A stretch of DNA of 64,000 bases from Acidobacteriota bacterium (GTDB taxonomy: Bacteria > Acidobacteriota > Terriglobia > Terriglobales > Acidobacteriaceae): the NCBI GenBank assembly GCA_023441255.1, contig JAEZPW010000104.1, forward strand, positions 1 through 64,000, given 5' to 3'. The notes below the pieces were generated by a model. The model saw only the letters and a list, made by a program, of their open reading frames with translations, was not told the DNA's origin and did not search any database. The position numbers were made by a program, and so were the translations under genes. This document shows positions 42,712 to 51,501 of the stretch, piece after piece. The number at the start of each line of letters is the position of its first letter. Within the stretch, counting starts at the first letter, position 1.

Positions 42712-44565
42712 ATGCGCAATCCGACTTTCCGGCTCCGGACACTGGTTGCCATGACCCTCATGGCGCTGATGTTTGGAGCAACAAGTTGCAAGGGTTCCAA
42801 AAGCCACCAGTCTTCCGCCCAGACCGCACCGCAGGGTAGCTACACAGCACAGCAATACAGTGGGAAGATGGAATCCGACGACGGCCAGTGGATTCGGCCG
42901 GCCAAAGACTACGCCAGCACCCGCTACAGTTCTCTCGACCAGATCAACACCAGTACCGTGAAGAACCTGCAGGTTGCGTGGACGTTCAACACCGGGACCG
43001 ACCGCGGTCAAGAAGCTGCTCCGCTGGTGGTGAACAACACGATGTACGTCGTGACGCCCTGGCCGAACCTGCTGTACGCGCTGGACCTCACGAAACCGGG
43101 CGGTCAGTTGAAATGGAAATACGATCCTCGCCCGGCGTCGGCAGCGAAGGGCGTAGCGTGTTGTGACTGGGTCAACCGCGGTGCAGCATATGACGACGGC
43201 AAAATCTTCTATAACACGCTCGATGGTTACACCGTCGCCGTTAACGCCGACAACGGCCAAGAGGTCTGGAAGACGAAGATTGGCGACATCACCAAGGGCG
43301 AGACCATCACGATGGCGCCGCTCGTGGTCAAAGGCAAAGTGCTGGTCGGCAACAGCGGTGGCGAGTTCGGGATCCACGGCTGGCTTACTGCAGTCGATGA
43401 GAAGAGCGGCAAGATCGCGTGGCGCGCCTACGGTACAGGGCCTGACTCGGCAGTGCTGATCGGCCCTCGTTTCAAGCCCTTCTACTCGCAGTACAAAGGT
43501 CAGGACCTCGGCGTCAAGACTTGGCCGCCGGATGCGTGGAAGGTGGGTGGCGGCGGCATGTGGGGCTGGATCTCCTACGATCCCGACCTCAACCTTATTT
43601 ATTACGGCACGGCGAATCCGGGTCCGTGGAACTCCGAGGACCGTCCCGGTGACAATCTGTGGACCTCCGGAATCTTTGCGCGCGATCCCGATACGGGCGA
43701 GGCGGTCTGGTTTTATCAACTATCGCCGCACGACCTTCACGACTATGACGGAATCAACGAGAACATCCTGCTCGATCTCCCCGTCAACGGGCAGACTCGG
43801 AAGGTGCTGGTTCGGCCTGAACGTAACGGGTACATCTACGTCATAGACCGGACGAACGGGCAAGTGCTGTCGGCTACGCCATTCGGGTACGTGAACAGCA
43901 GTCGCGGTGTAGACGTCAGCTCCGGCCAGCTTCAGTACGTGGAGGAAAAGCATCCGAGCATGGGCTCGGTTGTGAGGAACATTTGCCCCGCTTCCCCGGG
44001 GATGAAGGATTGGCAGCCGGCAGCGTTTTCCCCGAAGACGGGCCTTCTCTATATTCCGCACCAGAACCTCTGCATGGACGTCGAGGAAACAGAAGCGAAC
44101 TACATCGCCGGTACACCCTATGTCGGCATGAACGCCAAATTTTACGCCGGCCCGGGCGGACACATGGGCGAGTTCACAGCTTGGGATCCAGTACACGCGA
44201 AGGCCGTGTGGGTGCTGAAAGATAAGTTTCCGTTCTGGAGTGGAGCCCTTGCAACAGCGGGCAACGTGGTGTTCTTTGGCACGATGGACGGCTGGTTCAA
44301 AGCCGTGGACGCAGTTTCCGGGCAGGAGTTGTGGAAGTTCAAGACAGGTTCCGGAGTCATCGGCCAGCCGGTCACATACAAGGGTCCTGACGGCAAGCAG
44401 TACGTGGCTGTCTTGTCCGGAGTGGGAGGCTGGGCCGGAGTAATTGTGTCCGGGGGGCTAGATGCGCGCGACAGTAGCGCGGGACTTGGTTTTGCCAACG
44501 CCACCCGGGAATTGCCGAAATACACGACGAAAGGAGGCGTGCTCTATGTTTTCTCGCTTCCTTAG
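42712..44565 (+). CDS. PQQ-dependent alcohol dehydrogenase, XoxF-like, lanthanide signature
   Basis: This 617-residue periplasmic quinoprotein oxidises an alcohol and passes electrons to cytochrome c. The signal ends in ATSC with Cys26, so it may be a lipoprotein. The eight-bladed propeller holds the adjacent Cys150-Cys151 pair, metal ligands Glu218 (GGEFG) and Asn302 (TANPGPWN), Arg371 (PERNG) and catalytic Asp344 in HDLHDYDG. Asp346, two residues later, is the extra ligand characteristic of lanthanide-dependent enzymes; calcium MxaF has Ala there. The overall style matches the methanol/ethanol dehydrogenase family. ATG 42712 follows AGGAGGAGC. The stop overlaps the XoxJ-like gene, and an oxidase gene cluster follows. 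Confidence 0.92.
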   Translation: MRNPTFRLRTLVAMTLMALMFGATSCKGSKSHQSSAQTAPQGSYTAQQYSGKMESDDGQWIRPAKDYASTRYSSLDQINTSTVKNLQVAWTFNTGTDRGQEAAPLVVNNTMYVVTPWPNLLYALDLTKPGGQLKWKYDPRPASAAKGVACCDWVNRGAAYDDGKIFYNTLDGYTVAVNADNGQEVWKTKIGDITKGETITMAPLVVKGKVLVGNSGGEFGIHGWLTAVDEKSGKIAWRAYGTGPDSAVLIGPRFKPFYSQYKGQDLGVKTWPPDAWKVGGGGMWGWISYDPDLNLIYYGTANPGPWNSEDRPGDNLWTSGIFARDPDTGEAVWFYQLSPHDLHDYDGINENILLDLPVNGQTRKVLVRPERNGYIYVIDRTNGQVLSATPFGYVNSSRGVDVSSGQLQYVEEKHPSMGSVVRNICPASPGMKDWQPAAFSPKTGLLYIPHQNLCMDVEETEANYIAGTPYVGMNAKFYAGPGGHMGEFTAWDPVHAKAVWVLKDKFPFWSGALATAGNVVFFGTMDGWFKAVDAVSGQELWKFKTGSGVIGQPVTYKGPDGKQYVAVLSGVGGWAGVIVSGGLDARDSSAGLGFANATRELPKYTTKGGVLYVFSLP

Positions 44566-45537
44566 TCTGACGGTGCTCGCGCTGACACTCGTGGCGGCAG
44601 GCTCAGGGGCTGAGCTTCGGGTCTGTGCCGATCCCGACAGCCTGCCTTCATCCAATCGCCAGCAGCAGGGCTACGAGAACCGTATTGCGGCGGTGGTCGC
44701 GCGTGATCTGAACGCCAAGCTCGTGTACGAATGGCAACGCCTGGGGCGCGGCTTTGTGCGAGAAAGACTGGTAAAGCTTCTGCCCCTCTGACACCGCGTA
44801 TGCGTTGTATTGAAACGGCCCCTGGTAATCCGGAATGCGGCCCCGGAACGAAGGCATTCCATTCGGCCGGCCTTCTACGATCGTGTCATGGATGTTCTGC
44901 AACTGCGTGGGCTGTCACGCTCACGGTGGTGGCGGCATCGGGCCTCCGCTGATGGACGCCAACTGATGTCCTTAACAAGGGCCGCTGCGACGTACTGCTC
45001 GGAGTCCCGACGAACTTTCCGCGAGTGCTCACAACCGACCCGTACTATCGATCCAGCTACGTCTTTGTGACACGCCGCGATCGGCAGCTTCACCTGAGAT
45101 CGTTCGACGACCCGGCGTTGCGCAAGTTGAAGGTGGGAGTGCAGGTGCTCAGCGAAGAGTACGCGCCGCCGGGCCAGGCGCTGGGACGTCGCGGCATGGT
45201 CGGCAACATCGTTGGTTTCGAAACACCGGGCGAAGCGCCGAGCGCGATTGTGAATGCTGTTCTGCAAAAAAGAGTGGACGCTGCCGTGGTCTGGGGACCG
45301 CAAGCGGGCTATTACGCTCGCGTCCACAGGAACGAGCTGGAACTCACGCCCACTCCGGCGGCGGATACCCCAGCTTTGCCGATGCAGTTCTCGATTTCGA
45401 TGGCAGTGCGCAGGAACGATCACAAATTGCGCGACCGCTTGAACGCCATACTGAACCGCCGAAAAACGGAGATCGACCGCATTCTGCGCGTCTATGGCGT
45501 GCCGCTGGTGGACGAGAAAGCGAAGGCCGCCGACTGA
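44546..45537 (+). pseudogene. XoxJ/MxaJ-like binding protein, interrupted
   Basis: This is a quinoprotein-dehydrogenase-associated periplasmic binding protein, needed in relatives to activate the dehydrogenase. The N-terminal part (44546-44766) has a signal peptide and ELRVCADPDSLPSSNRQQQGYENRIA. The C-terminal part resumes at about 44968 with LNKGRCDVLLGVPTNFPRV and runs to 45537. Between them about 200 bp of foreign DNA made of cytochrome-gene pieces destroys the frame, with a stop at 44789. Without the insert, GFVRE would join VLNKGRCD directly. AGGAGG at 44532-44537 sets the start, which overlaps the dehydrogenase stop. If the insert is an assembly error, the gene is intact. Confidence 0.85.
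44767..44966. other. Scrambled cytochrome c fragments inside the xoxJ-like gene
   Basis: Three pieces of one c-type cytochrome gene lie here in abnormal order. On the minus strand, 44767-44822 encodes FQYNAYAVSEGQKLYQSF and 44823-44900 encodes QNIHDTIVEGRPNGMPSF and RGRIPDYQ. On the plus strand, 44901-44963 encodes NCVGCHAHGGGGIGPPLMDA with the CxxCH heme site. In intact relatives the order is AYAVSEG..F, NCVGCH..MD, then IHDTIVEGRP..DYQ on one strand. Confidence 0.8.
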
Positions 45538-45843
45538 TGCGCCACTTCGCCATCGCGACCCTGCTCATGCTGGCGTTACTGTCCGGCTGCGAACGTGAGC
45601 GCCGGGACTTCCGCCAGCCGACCGGTTCGGCAGCTACAGCCGATACAGGCGTCGAGCAGAGCCCGCTTCATCCGGGAGGTCAGCCGCCACTGAAAGCGGG
45701 AGAAAGCGAATCAGCAGCCAATGCATGCCCGGGCGTAACGTTCTCAGGCTTCTTGACGTTCATCTCGTCGGAACGCGCAGGCGCGACAGTCGGCGGCAAC
45801 TGTCCGCTCATCGAGCGCACGTAGGCCACGATCTCCCAGAAGC
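45537..45843 (+). pseudogene. Lipoprotein cytochrome c (XoxG-like), broken
   Basis: The start is intact: ATG 45537 overlaps the xoxJ stop (TGATG), and MRHFAIATLLMLALLSGC gives a lipobox with Cys18. The forward sequence is cytochrome-like only to about 45690 (HPGGQPP). From there to about 45840 the plus strand is the reverse complement of the C-terminal end of the same kind of cytochrome (minus-strand reading FWEIVAYVRSMSGQLPP and onward to a stop). The heme-binding middle is found in pieces inside the xoxJ gene. The intact protein would carry electrons from the PQQ dehydrogenase to the oxidase. Confidence 0.75.
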
Positions 45844-45856
45844 CGCCAAAACAGCG

Positions 45857-46577
45857 ATGAAACGCAGTGTCGTACATGTCGGCGAACTGATCAGCGCAGG
45901 AGCTGTTTGTCTGCTGCTGACGGCGTGCGGGGGACAACAACCGCAGCAAACAATGCTGAAGCCCGTCGGCCCGATGTCGTCGCGCATTGAGAGCTTGTGG
46001 TGGTTCATTTTCACGATTGCGCTTGTCGTCTTCGTCATCGTCCTTTCGTTGCTCGCCACGGCTGCGGCCCGACGAAGAGTAACCGAGCAACTGCCTCCGG
46101 AATTGCACCCCGATCCGCTGGTCGAGCAACGGCGGTTGCGAGTGGTCATAGCCGCGACGGTCGTAACTGTGCTTGTGCTGTTCGCTATTCTCGGCCACTC
46201 GGTAGTCACGGGGAAGTACATGAACTCGCTGACGTCGAAGAACCCCGTGAGCATTGAGGTCATCGGGCACCAGTGGTGGTGGGAAGTGCGGTATCCAAAC
46301 ACGGATCCCAGCATGCTGGTCGTCACGGCGAATGAGATTCACGTTCCGACCGGCGTACCTATCGTTTTGCAGACTAGCTCGCGTGATGTGATCCACAGCT
46401 TCTGGGCGCCCAACATACAAGGCAAGCGCGACCTGATACCGGGCTACAGTAACGCAATTTGGTTTCAGGTGGACCAGCAGGGGACGTATCGCGGCCAGTG
46501 CGCCGAGTTCTGCGGGCATCAACACGCGCACATGGCGTTCTACATCGTGGCGGAACCGGCGGCGGACCCCAGCAATC
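45857..46577 (+). pseudogene. coxB: Cytochrome c oxidase subunit II, C-terminus lost
   Basis: This is the CuA subunit of a heme-copper oxidase. The lipobox LTAC (Cys23) follows a signal. Two transmembrane helices (WWFIFTIALVVFVIVLSL and VIAATVVTVLVLFAILG) precede the cupredoxin domain with the QWWWEVRY motif and the CuA site FWAPNI ... GQCAEFCGHQHAHM. Similarity ends at EPAADP (about 46570); the frame then runs into coxA DNA out of phase. A caa3-type subunit II would continue into a cytochrome c domain, which is missing. The CuA site itself is complete. Confidence 0.85.
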
Positions 46578-46580
46578 ACC

Positions 46581-48239
46581 ATGATGTTCCTGTTTGCCGT
46601 GCCGATGATGTTCGAGGCGCTCAGTGTTTATGTCATTCCGCTCATGGTTGGCGCGCGGAACATCGCGTTTCCTCGCCTGAACGCGTTCAGCTACTACATT
46701 TACGTGATGGGCGGGATCATGCTCTGGGTCGCGTTCCTCTGGAACACCGGCCCGGACGTCGGATGGTTCGCGTACGTGCCGCTGTCTAGACCGGAATTCA
46801 CGCCGGGCAAGCGCGCAGATTTCTGGGCCCAGATGATCACGTTCACGGAGTTGTCGGCGCTCGCTGTGGCTGTGGAGATCGTGGTGACCGTGTTCAAGAT
46901 GCGGGCGCCCGGGATGTCATTGAATCGGATCCCAATGTTCTGCTGGTCGCAGGTGGTCACGGCGTTCATGGTCATCTTCGCCATGCCGGCCGTGATGCTC
47001 TCCAGCACCATGCTGATCATGGACCGCCTTATCAACACGCATTTCTATAATCCGTCGGAAGGCGGAGACGCGCTGCTATACCAGCATCTCTTCTGGTTCT
47101 TTGGGCATCCCGAGGTTTACATCATCTTCATTCCGGGTACCGGGATTGTTTCTACCATTATCGCGGCGTTCTCACGGCGCAAGGTGTTCGGCTATCTCGC
47201 ACTGGTGCTGTCGACAGTTGCTACCGGCTTCATCGGATTCGGCGTTTGGGTACACCATATGTTCGCCACCGGATTGCCGCAGTTGAGCGAGAGCTTCTTC
47301 ACCGCAGCCAGCCTGATGATCGTCGTACCCACGGGCGTGCAGTTCTTCTGCTGGATGGTGACGTTGTGGGACGGCAAACTGCATTTCGAACTGCCGATGT
47401 GGTGGATCGGTGGGTTCTTCTTCAACTTCCTGATCGGTGGTTTGACGGGCCTCATGCTCGCGGCCGTGCCTCTCGACTGGCAGGTACACGATACGTTTTT
47501 CGTAGTGGCCCACCTGCATTATGTGCTCATAGGCGGCGCTGTGTTCCCGTTGTTTGGCGCCTTCTATTACTGGTTTCCCAAGATCACGGGACGGATGCTT
47601 GGGGACACTCTTGGCAAGTGGCATTTCTGGCTGTTCTTCTTTGGCTTCAACCTGACGTTCTTCCCCATGCACATTCTCGGGCTGCGCGGAATGCCGCGAC
47701 GGATCTACACCTACCCGCTGGAGATGCACTGGGGACGCGTGAACGCGCTTGAATCCGTTGGCGCAATGTTGATGGGCGCGGCGGTGATCCTGTTCATCTG
47801 GAACGTGTGGGCGAGCAGAAAGAACGGCCGCGTGGCTGGCGATAATCCCTGGGGTGCCGGTACGCTGGAGTGGGGAACGACGTCGCCGCCGCCGAACTAT
47901 AACTTCCTTGATCTGCCAACCGTCGGCGGACGCGAGCCGTTGTGGGAGAACCCGCCGGATCAGCCAGTCGTCACCGGCGTGCGCGAAGACCGTCGCGAAG
48001 TGCTGGTGACTAGACCTTTGGATGCTGAACCGGAACACCTCACGGAGTTCCCATATCCCACGATCTGGCCATTCTTAGCGGCATTGGCAGTCACGGCATT
48101 GTTCATCGGAAGCATCTTTACACCGTGGGCGATCGTCTGGGGCGCGATTCCCGTGGCGATCACACTGACGGCATGGTTCTGGCCGAAGCGCGGAGAAAGT
48201 GAGCACCGCAGGCAGGTGGAAGTATGGGAGAACCGGTAA
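46581..48239 (+). CDS. coxA: Cytochrome c oxidase subunit I, N-terminus missing
   Basis: This is the catalytic heme a / heme a3-CuB subunit, 552 residues as read. The sequence begins at MMFLFAVPMMFEALSVYVIPLMVGARN, which in intact homologues lies after the first helices; roughly the first 80-100 residues including the low-spin heme ligand in the MHG motif are absent. The remaining motifs are present: WFFGHPEVY (CuB His and His-Tyr crosslink), VWVHHMF (CuB histidines) and VAHLHYVLIGG (heme ligands). After helix 12 an extension of about 100 residues adds two more helices. As sequenced the enzyme would be inactive; see the junction at 46577. Confidence 0.9.
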   Translation: MMFLFAVPMMFEALSVYVIPLMVGARNIAFPRLNAFSYYIYVMGGIMLWVAFLWNTGPDVGWFAYVPLSRPEFTPGKRADFWAQMITFTELSALAVAVEIVVTVFKMRAPGMSLNRIPMFCWSQVVTAFMVIFAMPAVMLSSTMLIMDRLINTHFYNPSEGGDALLYQHLFWFFGHPEVYIIFIPGTGIVSTIIAAFSRRKVFGYLALVLSTVATGFIGFGVWVHHMFATGLPQLSESFFTAASLMIVVPTGVQFFCWMVTLWDGKLHFELPMWWIGGFFFNFLIGGLTGLMLAAVPLDWQVHDTFFVVAHLHYVLIGGAVFPLFGAFYYWFPKITGRMLGDTLGKWHFWLFFFGFNLTFFPMHILGLRGMPRRIYTYPLEMHWGRVNALESVGAMLMGAAVILFIWNVWASRKNGRVAGDNPWGAGTLEWGTTSPPPNYNFLDLPTVGGREPLWENPPDQPVVTGVREDRREVLVTRPLDAEPEHLTEFPYPTIWPFLAALAVTALFIGSIFTPWAIVWGAIPVAITLTAWFWPKRGESEHRRQVEVWENR

Positions 48240-48835
48240 AGCGGCGCGCACTCGACGTGTCTGGCTTGCCCACGGTGGTTTTCGGTCACCGGAGCCTCAT
48301 CTGGTGGGGCACAGCGGGCATGATGGCGATCGAGGGAACGATGTTCGCCATCGTCGTGGTCAGCTATTTCTACTTGCGAACGCGGACTGCCGACTGGCCT
48401 CCCGGACTGATGCCGCCGGCCATTCTGTACGGCTGTCTGAATACCGCGCTGTTCGCCTTGAGCATCGTTCCGAATCAATGGGTGAAGAAAGTCGCGGAGC
48501 GTGGAGACGAACAGAAGGTCCGACTTGGCCTCACGGTGCTCACTGCGATCGGCGTTGTGAACATCGTCTTTCGCGGGTTGGAATTCGCATCGCTCAATTG
48601 CCAGTGGGACGCAAATGCCTATGCATCGGTGGTGTGGACGCTGTTGGGTCTGCATACAGTTCACCTCGTTACCGACTGGTTCGACACGGCGGTACTGGCG
48701 GTTATGTTCTTCACCGGGCCGATTGACGGCAAACGGTTCATGGACGCCTCCGAGAACAGCGACTACTGGTACTTCGTCGTGTTTGCGTGGCTGCCCATCT
48801 GGTTCGTGATTTACTTTGTTCCCCGATTACTGTAG
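48224..48835 (+). CDS. coxC: Cytochrome c oxidase subunit III
   Basis: This 203-residue membrane protein has about five helices and the subunit III style (WWGTAGMMAIEGTMFAIVVVSYFYLR, HTVHLVTDWFDTAVLA, SDYWYFVVFAWLPIWFVIYFVPRLL). The conserved glutamate in AIEGTMF and histidines of the HTVHL segment match the family. It overlaps the coxA end by 16 bp, so translation is coupled. Confidence 0.88.
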   Translation: MGEPVKRRALDVSGLPTVVFGHRSLIWWGTAGMMAIEGTMFAIVVVSYFYLRTRTADWPPGLMPPAILYGCLNTALFALSIVPNQWVKKVAERGDEQKVRLGLTVLTAIGVVNIVFRGLEFASLNCQWDANAYASVVWTLLGLHTVHLVTDWFDTAVLAVMFFTGPIDGKRFMDASENSDYWYFVVFAWLPIWFVIYFVPRLL

Positions 48836-48842
48836 GAGCGCG

Positions 48843-49208
48843 ATGGCTGAGAACAAAAAGGCAACAATGGCCAGGGCTCCAGTGCCGCAGGTGATGGGCG
48901 TGATTATCGGCCCGCTGGCCTTTGGCGCGGACCTGCTGATCAGCTATGCGCTCGTGCAACATGCCTGTTCCACTGGGCACCACTACGTTCTTCATCTGGT
49001 CAGCATCATCTGCTTGCTGATCGCGCTCAGTGGTGCATGGCTTTCATGGCTGCAGTATCAGGCGGTGAGCAACGCCAATGATGAAGGCGGCTCCCCTTTC
49101 GATCGCGCACACTTTGTCGCCTTGCTGGGAATAGCGTCGAGCCTGTGGTTTGCGTTGGTCATCATTGCCAACGCGGTGCCGCGATTCATCCTGAGTCCGT
49201 GTGATTGA
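48843..49208 (+). CDS. Small membrane protein of the oxidase operon
   Basis: This is a 121-residue protein with three hydrophobic segments (VMGVIIGPLAFGADLLISYAL, VLHLVSIICLLIALSGAWLSWL, FVALLGIASSLWFALVIIANAV). No family can be named. TAGGAG lies 5 bp before ATG 48843. It sits 7 bp after coxC and its stop overlaps ctaG, so it is part of the oxidase operon and may be an assembly or accessory subunit. Confidence 0.8.
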   Translation: MAENKKATMARAPVPQVMGVIIGPLAFGADLLISYALVQHACSTGHHYVLHLVSIICLLIALSGAWLSWLQYQAVSNANDEGGSPFDRAHFVALLGIASSLWFALVIIANAVPRFILSPCD

Positions 49209-50143
49209 TGAAGACCGCGCTCAAACTCGCAACGAGTGTCTTGCTGGTCACGACCACCACAGCCGCGTTCGCACATCCGAGTGCCGGGATGCTGTCACGC
49301 GAGGCGGCAGAGCGTACATGGAGTTTCGAGCCGGGCGTGTTGATCCCCCTGATATTGACGGCGGCTCTGTTCATCGTTGGAGCCGTACACCGGTGGAGCA
49401 AGCCGGGATGGTCCGTCGCGCATTTCGCGTGCTTTGTTGCAGGCTGGCTGATGCTAGCTGTCGCACTGGTGTCGCCCGTACACCGCCTGGGAGCGCTGCT
49501 GTTCTCAGTTCATATGGGCCAGCACGAGGTGCTGATGATCATAGCTGCGCCGCTGCTGGTTCTCTCGCGGCCGCTGCTGTGGTTCCTCTGGGCGCTGCCT
49601 CAAAGCTGGCGCGAGATCATGGGGCAATTCACGAAGCGGCCAGCCGTTTCGGCCTTATGGATGACGATGACACTGCCGCTCTTTGTGTGGCTGCTGCACG
49701 GGGCGACGCTGTGGGTCTGGCATATCCCATCGCTTTACGAAGCGAGTGTCGAATACGAGTGGGTTCACGCTCTGCAACATGCCAGCTTCTTGTTCACAGC
49801 ATTACTATTCTGGTGGACCCTGCTCCATGGCCGGCACGGTCGTCTCGGATACGGCATGGCGGTCGTCTACTGTTTCACGACTGCGGTGCACACCAGCATC
49901 CTCGGCGCACTGATGACCTTTGCGCAGCAGGTCTGGTATCCAATTTATGAGGGCCGAACCGCCGCTTTCGGCCTGACACCGATAGAGGACCAGCAAATTG
50001 GCGGCCTCATCATGTGGGTTCCGGCGAGTGTAGTGTTTATCGGCCTTGGCTTGTGGCTGCTGGCAGCCTGGATTAAGGAATCGGAACGGCGCGTGGTGTA
50101 CGGCGCCACGGAACAACTTGCCGGCGGAGGCACTCGTGCGTAA
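49208..50143 (+). CDS. ctaG: Cytochrome c oxidase assembly factor CtaG (caa3 type)
   Basis: This 311-residue membrane protein of the CtaG_caa3 family is thought to help build the copper centre of the oxidase. A signal-like N-terminus (TTTAAFAHPS) is followed by about seven helices. The family-typical histidines occur in HMGQHEVLMIIAAPLLVLSRP, LWVWHIPSLYEA and HALQHASFLFTALLFWW. ATG 49208 overlaps the preceding stop by one base. Confidence 0.9.
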   Translation: MKTALKLATSVLLVTTTTAAFAHPSAGMLSREAAERTWSFEPGVLIPLILTAALFIVGAVHRWSKPGWSVAHFACFVAGWLMLAVALVSPVHRLGALLFSVHMGQHEVLMIIAAPLLVLSRPLLWFLWALPQSWREIMGQFTKRPAVSALWMTMTLPLFVWLLHGATLWVWHIPSLYEASVEYEWVHALQHASFLFTALLFWWTLLHGRHGRLGYGMAVVYCFTTAVHTSILGALMTFAQQVWYPIYEGRTAAFGLTPIEDQQIGGLIMWVPASVVFIGLGLWLLAAWIKESERRVVYGATEQLAGGGTRA

Positions 50144-50531
50144 TGCCATGGTGCCGACGTTGTTGCTTGGCGTACTGACACTCGCGGTTGTCATGACCGC
50201 CTGTGATCCACATCGGCCCGACTACACGGCACAAGTGAAAGGCATGACCGGAGGTGATCCGAATGCGGGACGCGAGAAGATCCGCAATTACGGCTGCCAT
50301 TCGTGCCACACGATTCCAGGTGTAACTGGCGCTGACGCGCTGGTAGGGCCTCCGCTGATTCACTGGTCCAGGCGTGTCTACATCGCGGGCGAGCTACCAA
50401 ACACGCCCGAGAACCTGGAGAAGTGGATCCAGCACCCACCGCAGATCGAGCCGAAAACGGCCATGCCGGACATGGGCGTCACCGAGCAGGACAGCCGCGA
50501 CATTGCTGCGTACCTTTACACGCTTCGTTAG
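50136..50531 (+). CDS. Lipoprotein cytochrome c
   Basis: This 131-residue monoheme c-type cytochrome is lipid-anchored. The signal ends in VMTAC (Cys23). The heme site is CHSCH, and the axial Met is probably in KTAMPDMGV. GTG 50136 is chosen because GGCGGAGG lies 5 bp upstream; the gene overlaps the ctaG end by 8 bp. It may deliver electrons to the CuA site, possibly in place of the cytochrome domain missing from subunit II. Confidence 0.92.
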   Translation: MRNAMVPTLLLGVLTLAVVMTACDPHRPDYTAQVKGMTGGDPNAGREKIRNYGCHSCHTIPGVTGADALVGPPLIHWSRRVYIAGELPNTPENLEKWIQHPPQIEPKTAMPDMGVTEQDSRDIAAYLYTLR

Positions 50532-50545
50532 AAGGAGAAGTGTAG

Positions 50546-51340
50546 GTGAAAAAAGATCACACGATTGGCAGATTCGTCTCGCTTGTCACTGTAGTAATCG
50601 TTGCGGCGAGCCTCGCAACGGCTCAAACCAAGGGATCGGGAGATTGCAGTCAGGTTCCGGACCTCAGCAAACTGAAGGCAGCGCTACAAGCTGCGGTGAA
50701 AGAGGGCAAGGCTGCAAACAGCGGCATGGGGAACCAGGAGTGGGCGGCCGTCGTGAACCGCGACGGAATCGTGTGCGCCGTCGTGTTCAGCGGTCCGGAT
50801 CGCAATGCGGAGTGGCCGGGAAGCCGCGTAATCGCCGCCGAGAAGGCGAGCACCGCGAATGCACTCAGCTCTCCGAATTTCGCGCTATCGACCGCGAACC
50901 TTTATTTCCCTTCAACCCCGGGCCAGAGTCTGTTCAGCCTTACAACCAGCGCGCCACCGAATCCACAGGCTGCCTATGGCGGAGACCCCCAACATTTCGG
51001 CCAGGCTGATGATCCAATGCTGGGCAAGCCGATCGGCGGCATCATCGTCTTTGGCGGCGGACTTGCGCTTTTCGAACCAAAGGGTCACATCGTGGGTGGC
51101 CTGGGCGTGAGTGGTGATACATCGTGCGCCGACCACGTGATCGCATGGAAGATCCGCCACCAGCTCAAGCTCGACGCCGTCCCGCTCGGTGTAGCCCCCG
51201 GCGGAAACGACAACATGATCCTCGACATTCTGAACGGCACGAGTGGCAGCGGCTTCGGCCATCCAAGTTGCAAAGGTGGTCAGCCGCCCGAGGACATCAT
51301 TAAGCAGTTGCCCGGAAAGTACCCGATCGGTCCCAAGTAA
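50546..51340 (+). CDS. Secreted GlcG/HbpS-family protein
   Basis: This 264-residue exported protein has a signal peptide to about residue 27 (AASLATAQT). The body matches the GlcG/HbpS (DUF336) fold, with DLSKLKAALQAAVKEGK, WAAVVNRDGIVCAVVF and GGGLALFEPKGHIVGGLGVSGDTSCADHVIAW. Family members bind heme or small oxidised metabolites, and they are often encoded next to PQQ dehydrogenases. GTG 50546 follows AAGGAGAAG. It is the last gene of the alcohol-oxidation block. Confidence 0.85.
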   Translation: MKKDHTIGRFVSLVTVVIVAASLATAQTKGSGDCSQVPDLSKLKAALQAAVKEGKAANSGMGNQEWAAVVNRDGIVCAVVFSGPDRNAEWPGSRVIAAEKASTANALSSPNFALSTANLYFPSTPGQSLFSLTTSAPPNPQAAYGGDPQHFGQADDPMLGKPIGGIIVFGGGLALFEPKGHIVGGLGVSGDTSCADHVIAWKIRHQLKLDAVPLGVAPGGNDNMILDILNGTSGSGFGHPSCKGGQPPEDIIKQLPGKYPIGPK

Positions 51341-51501
51341 AGGCTACGCTGCACGTTGTTGCGAACGCGTTTCTGTCCAGTGGATGGGTTCGCACATCTG
51401 TTCTTCCGCACGTTGATAAACCGCTGCTTAGCAATGGGAACGGAGCACTGGCGCAACGGCGAACGAGGCGGGGTAAGCTCTCCGGTTTTGCGATAGACCT
51501 T

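Noticed and set aside
45680..46582. Long minus-strand frame of 300 residues over coxB
   Set aside because: Only its last 55 residues (FWEIVAYVRSMSG...) resemble a protein, and these are the inverted cytochrome tail. The rest is the shadow of coxB.
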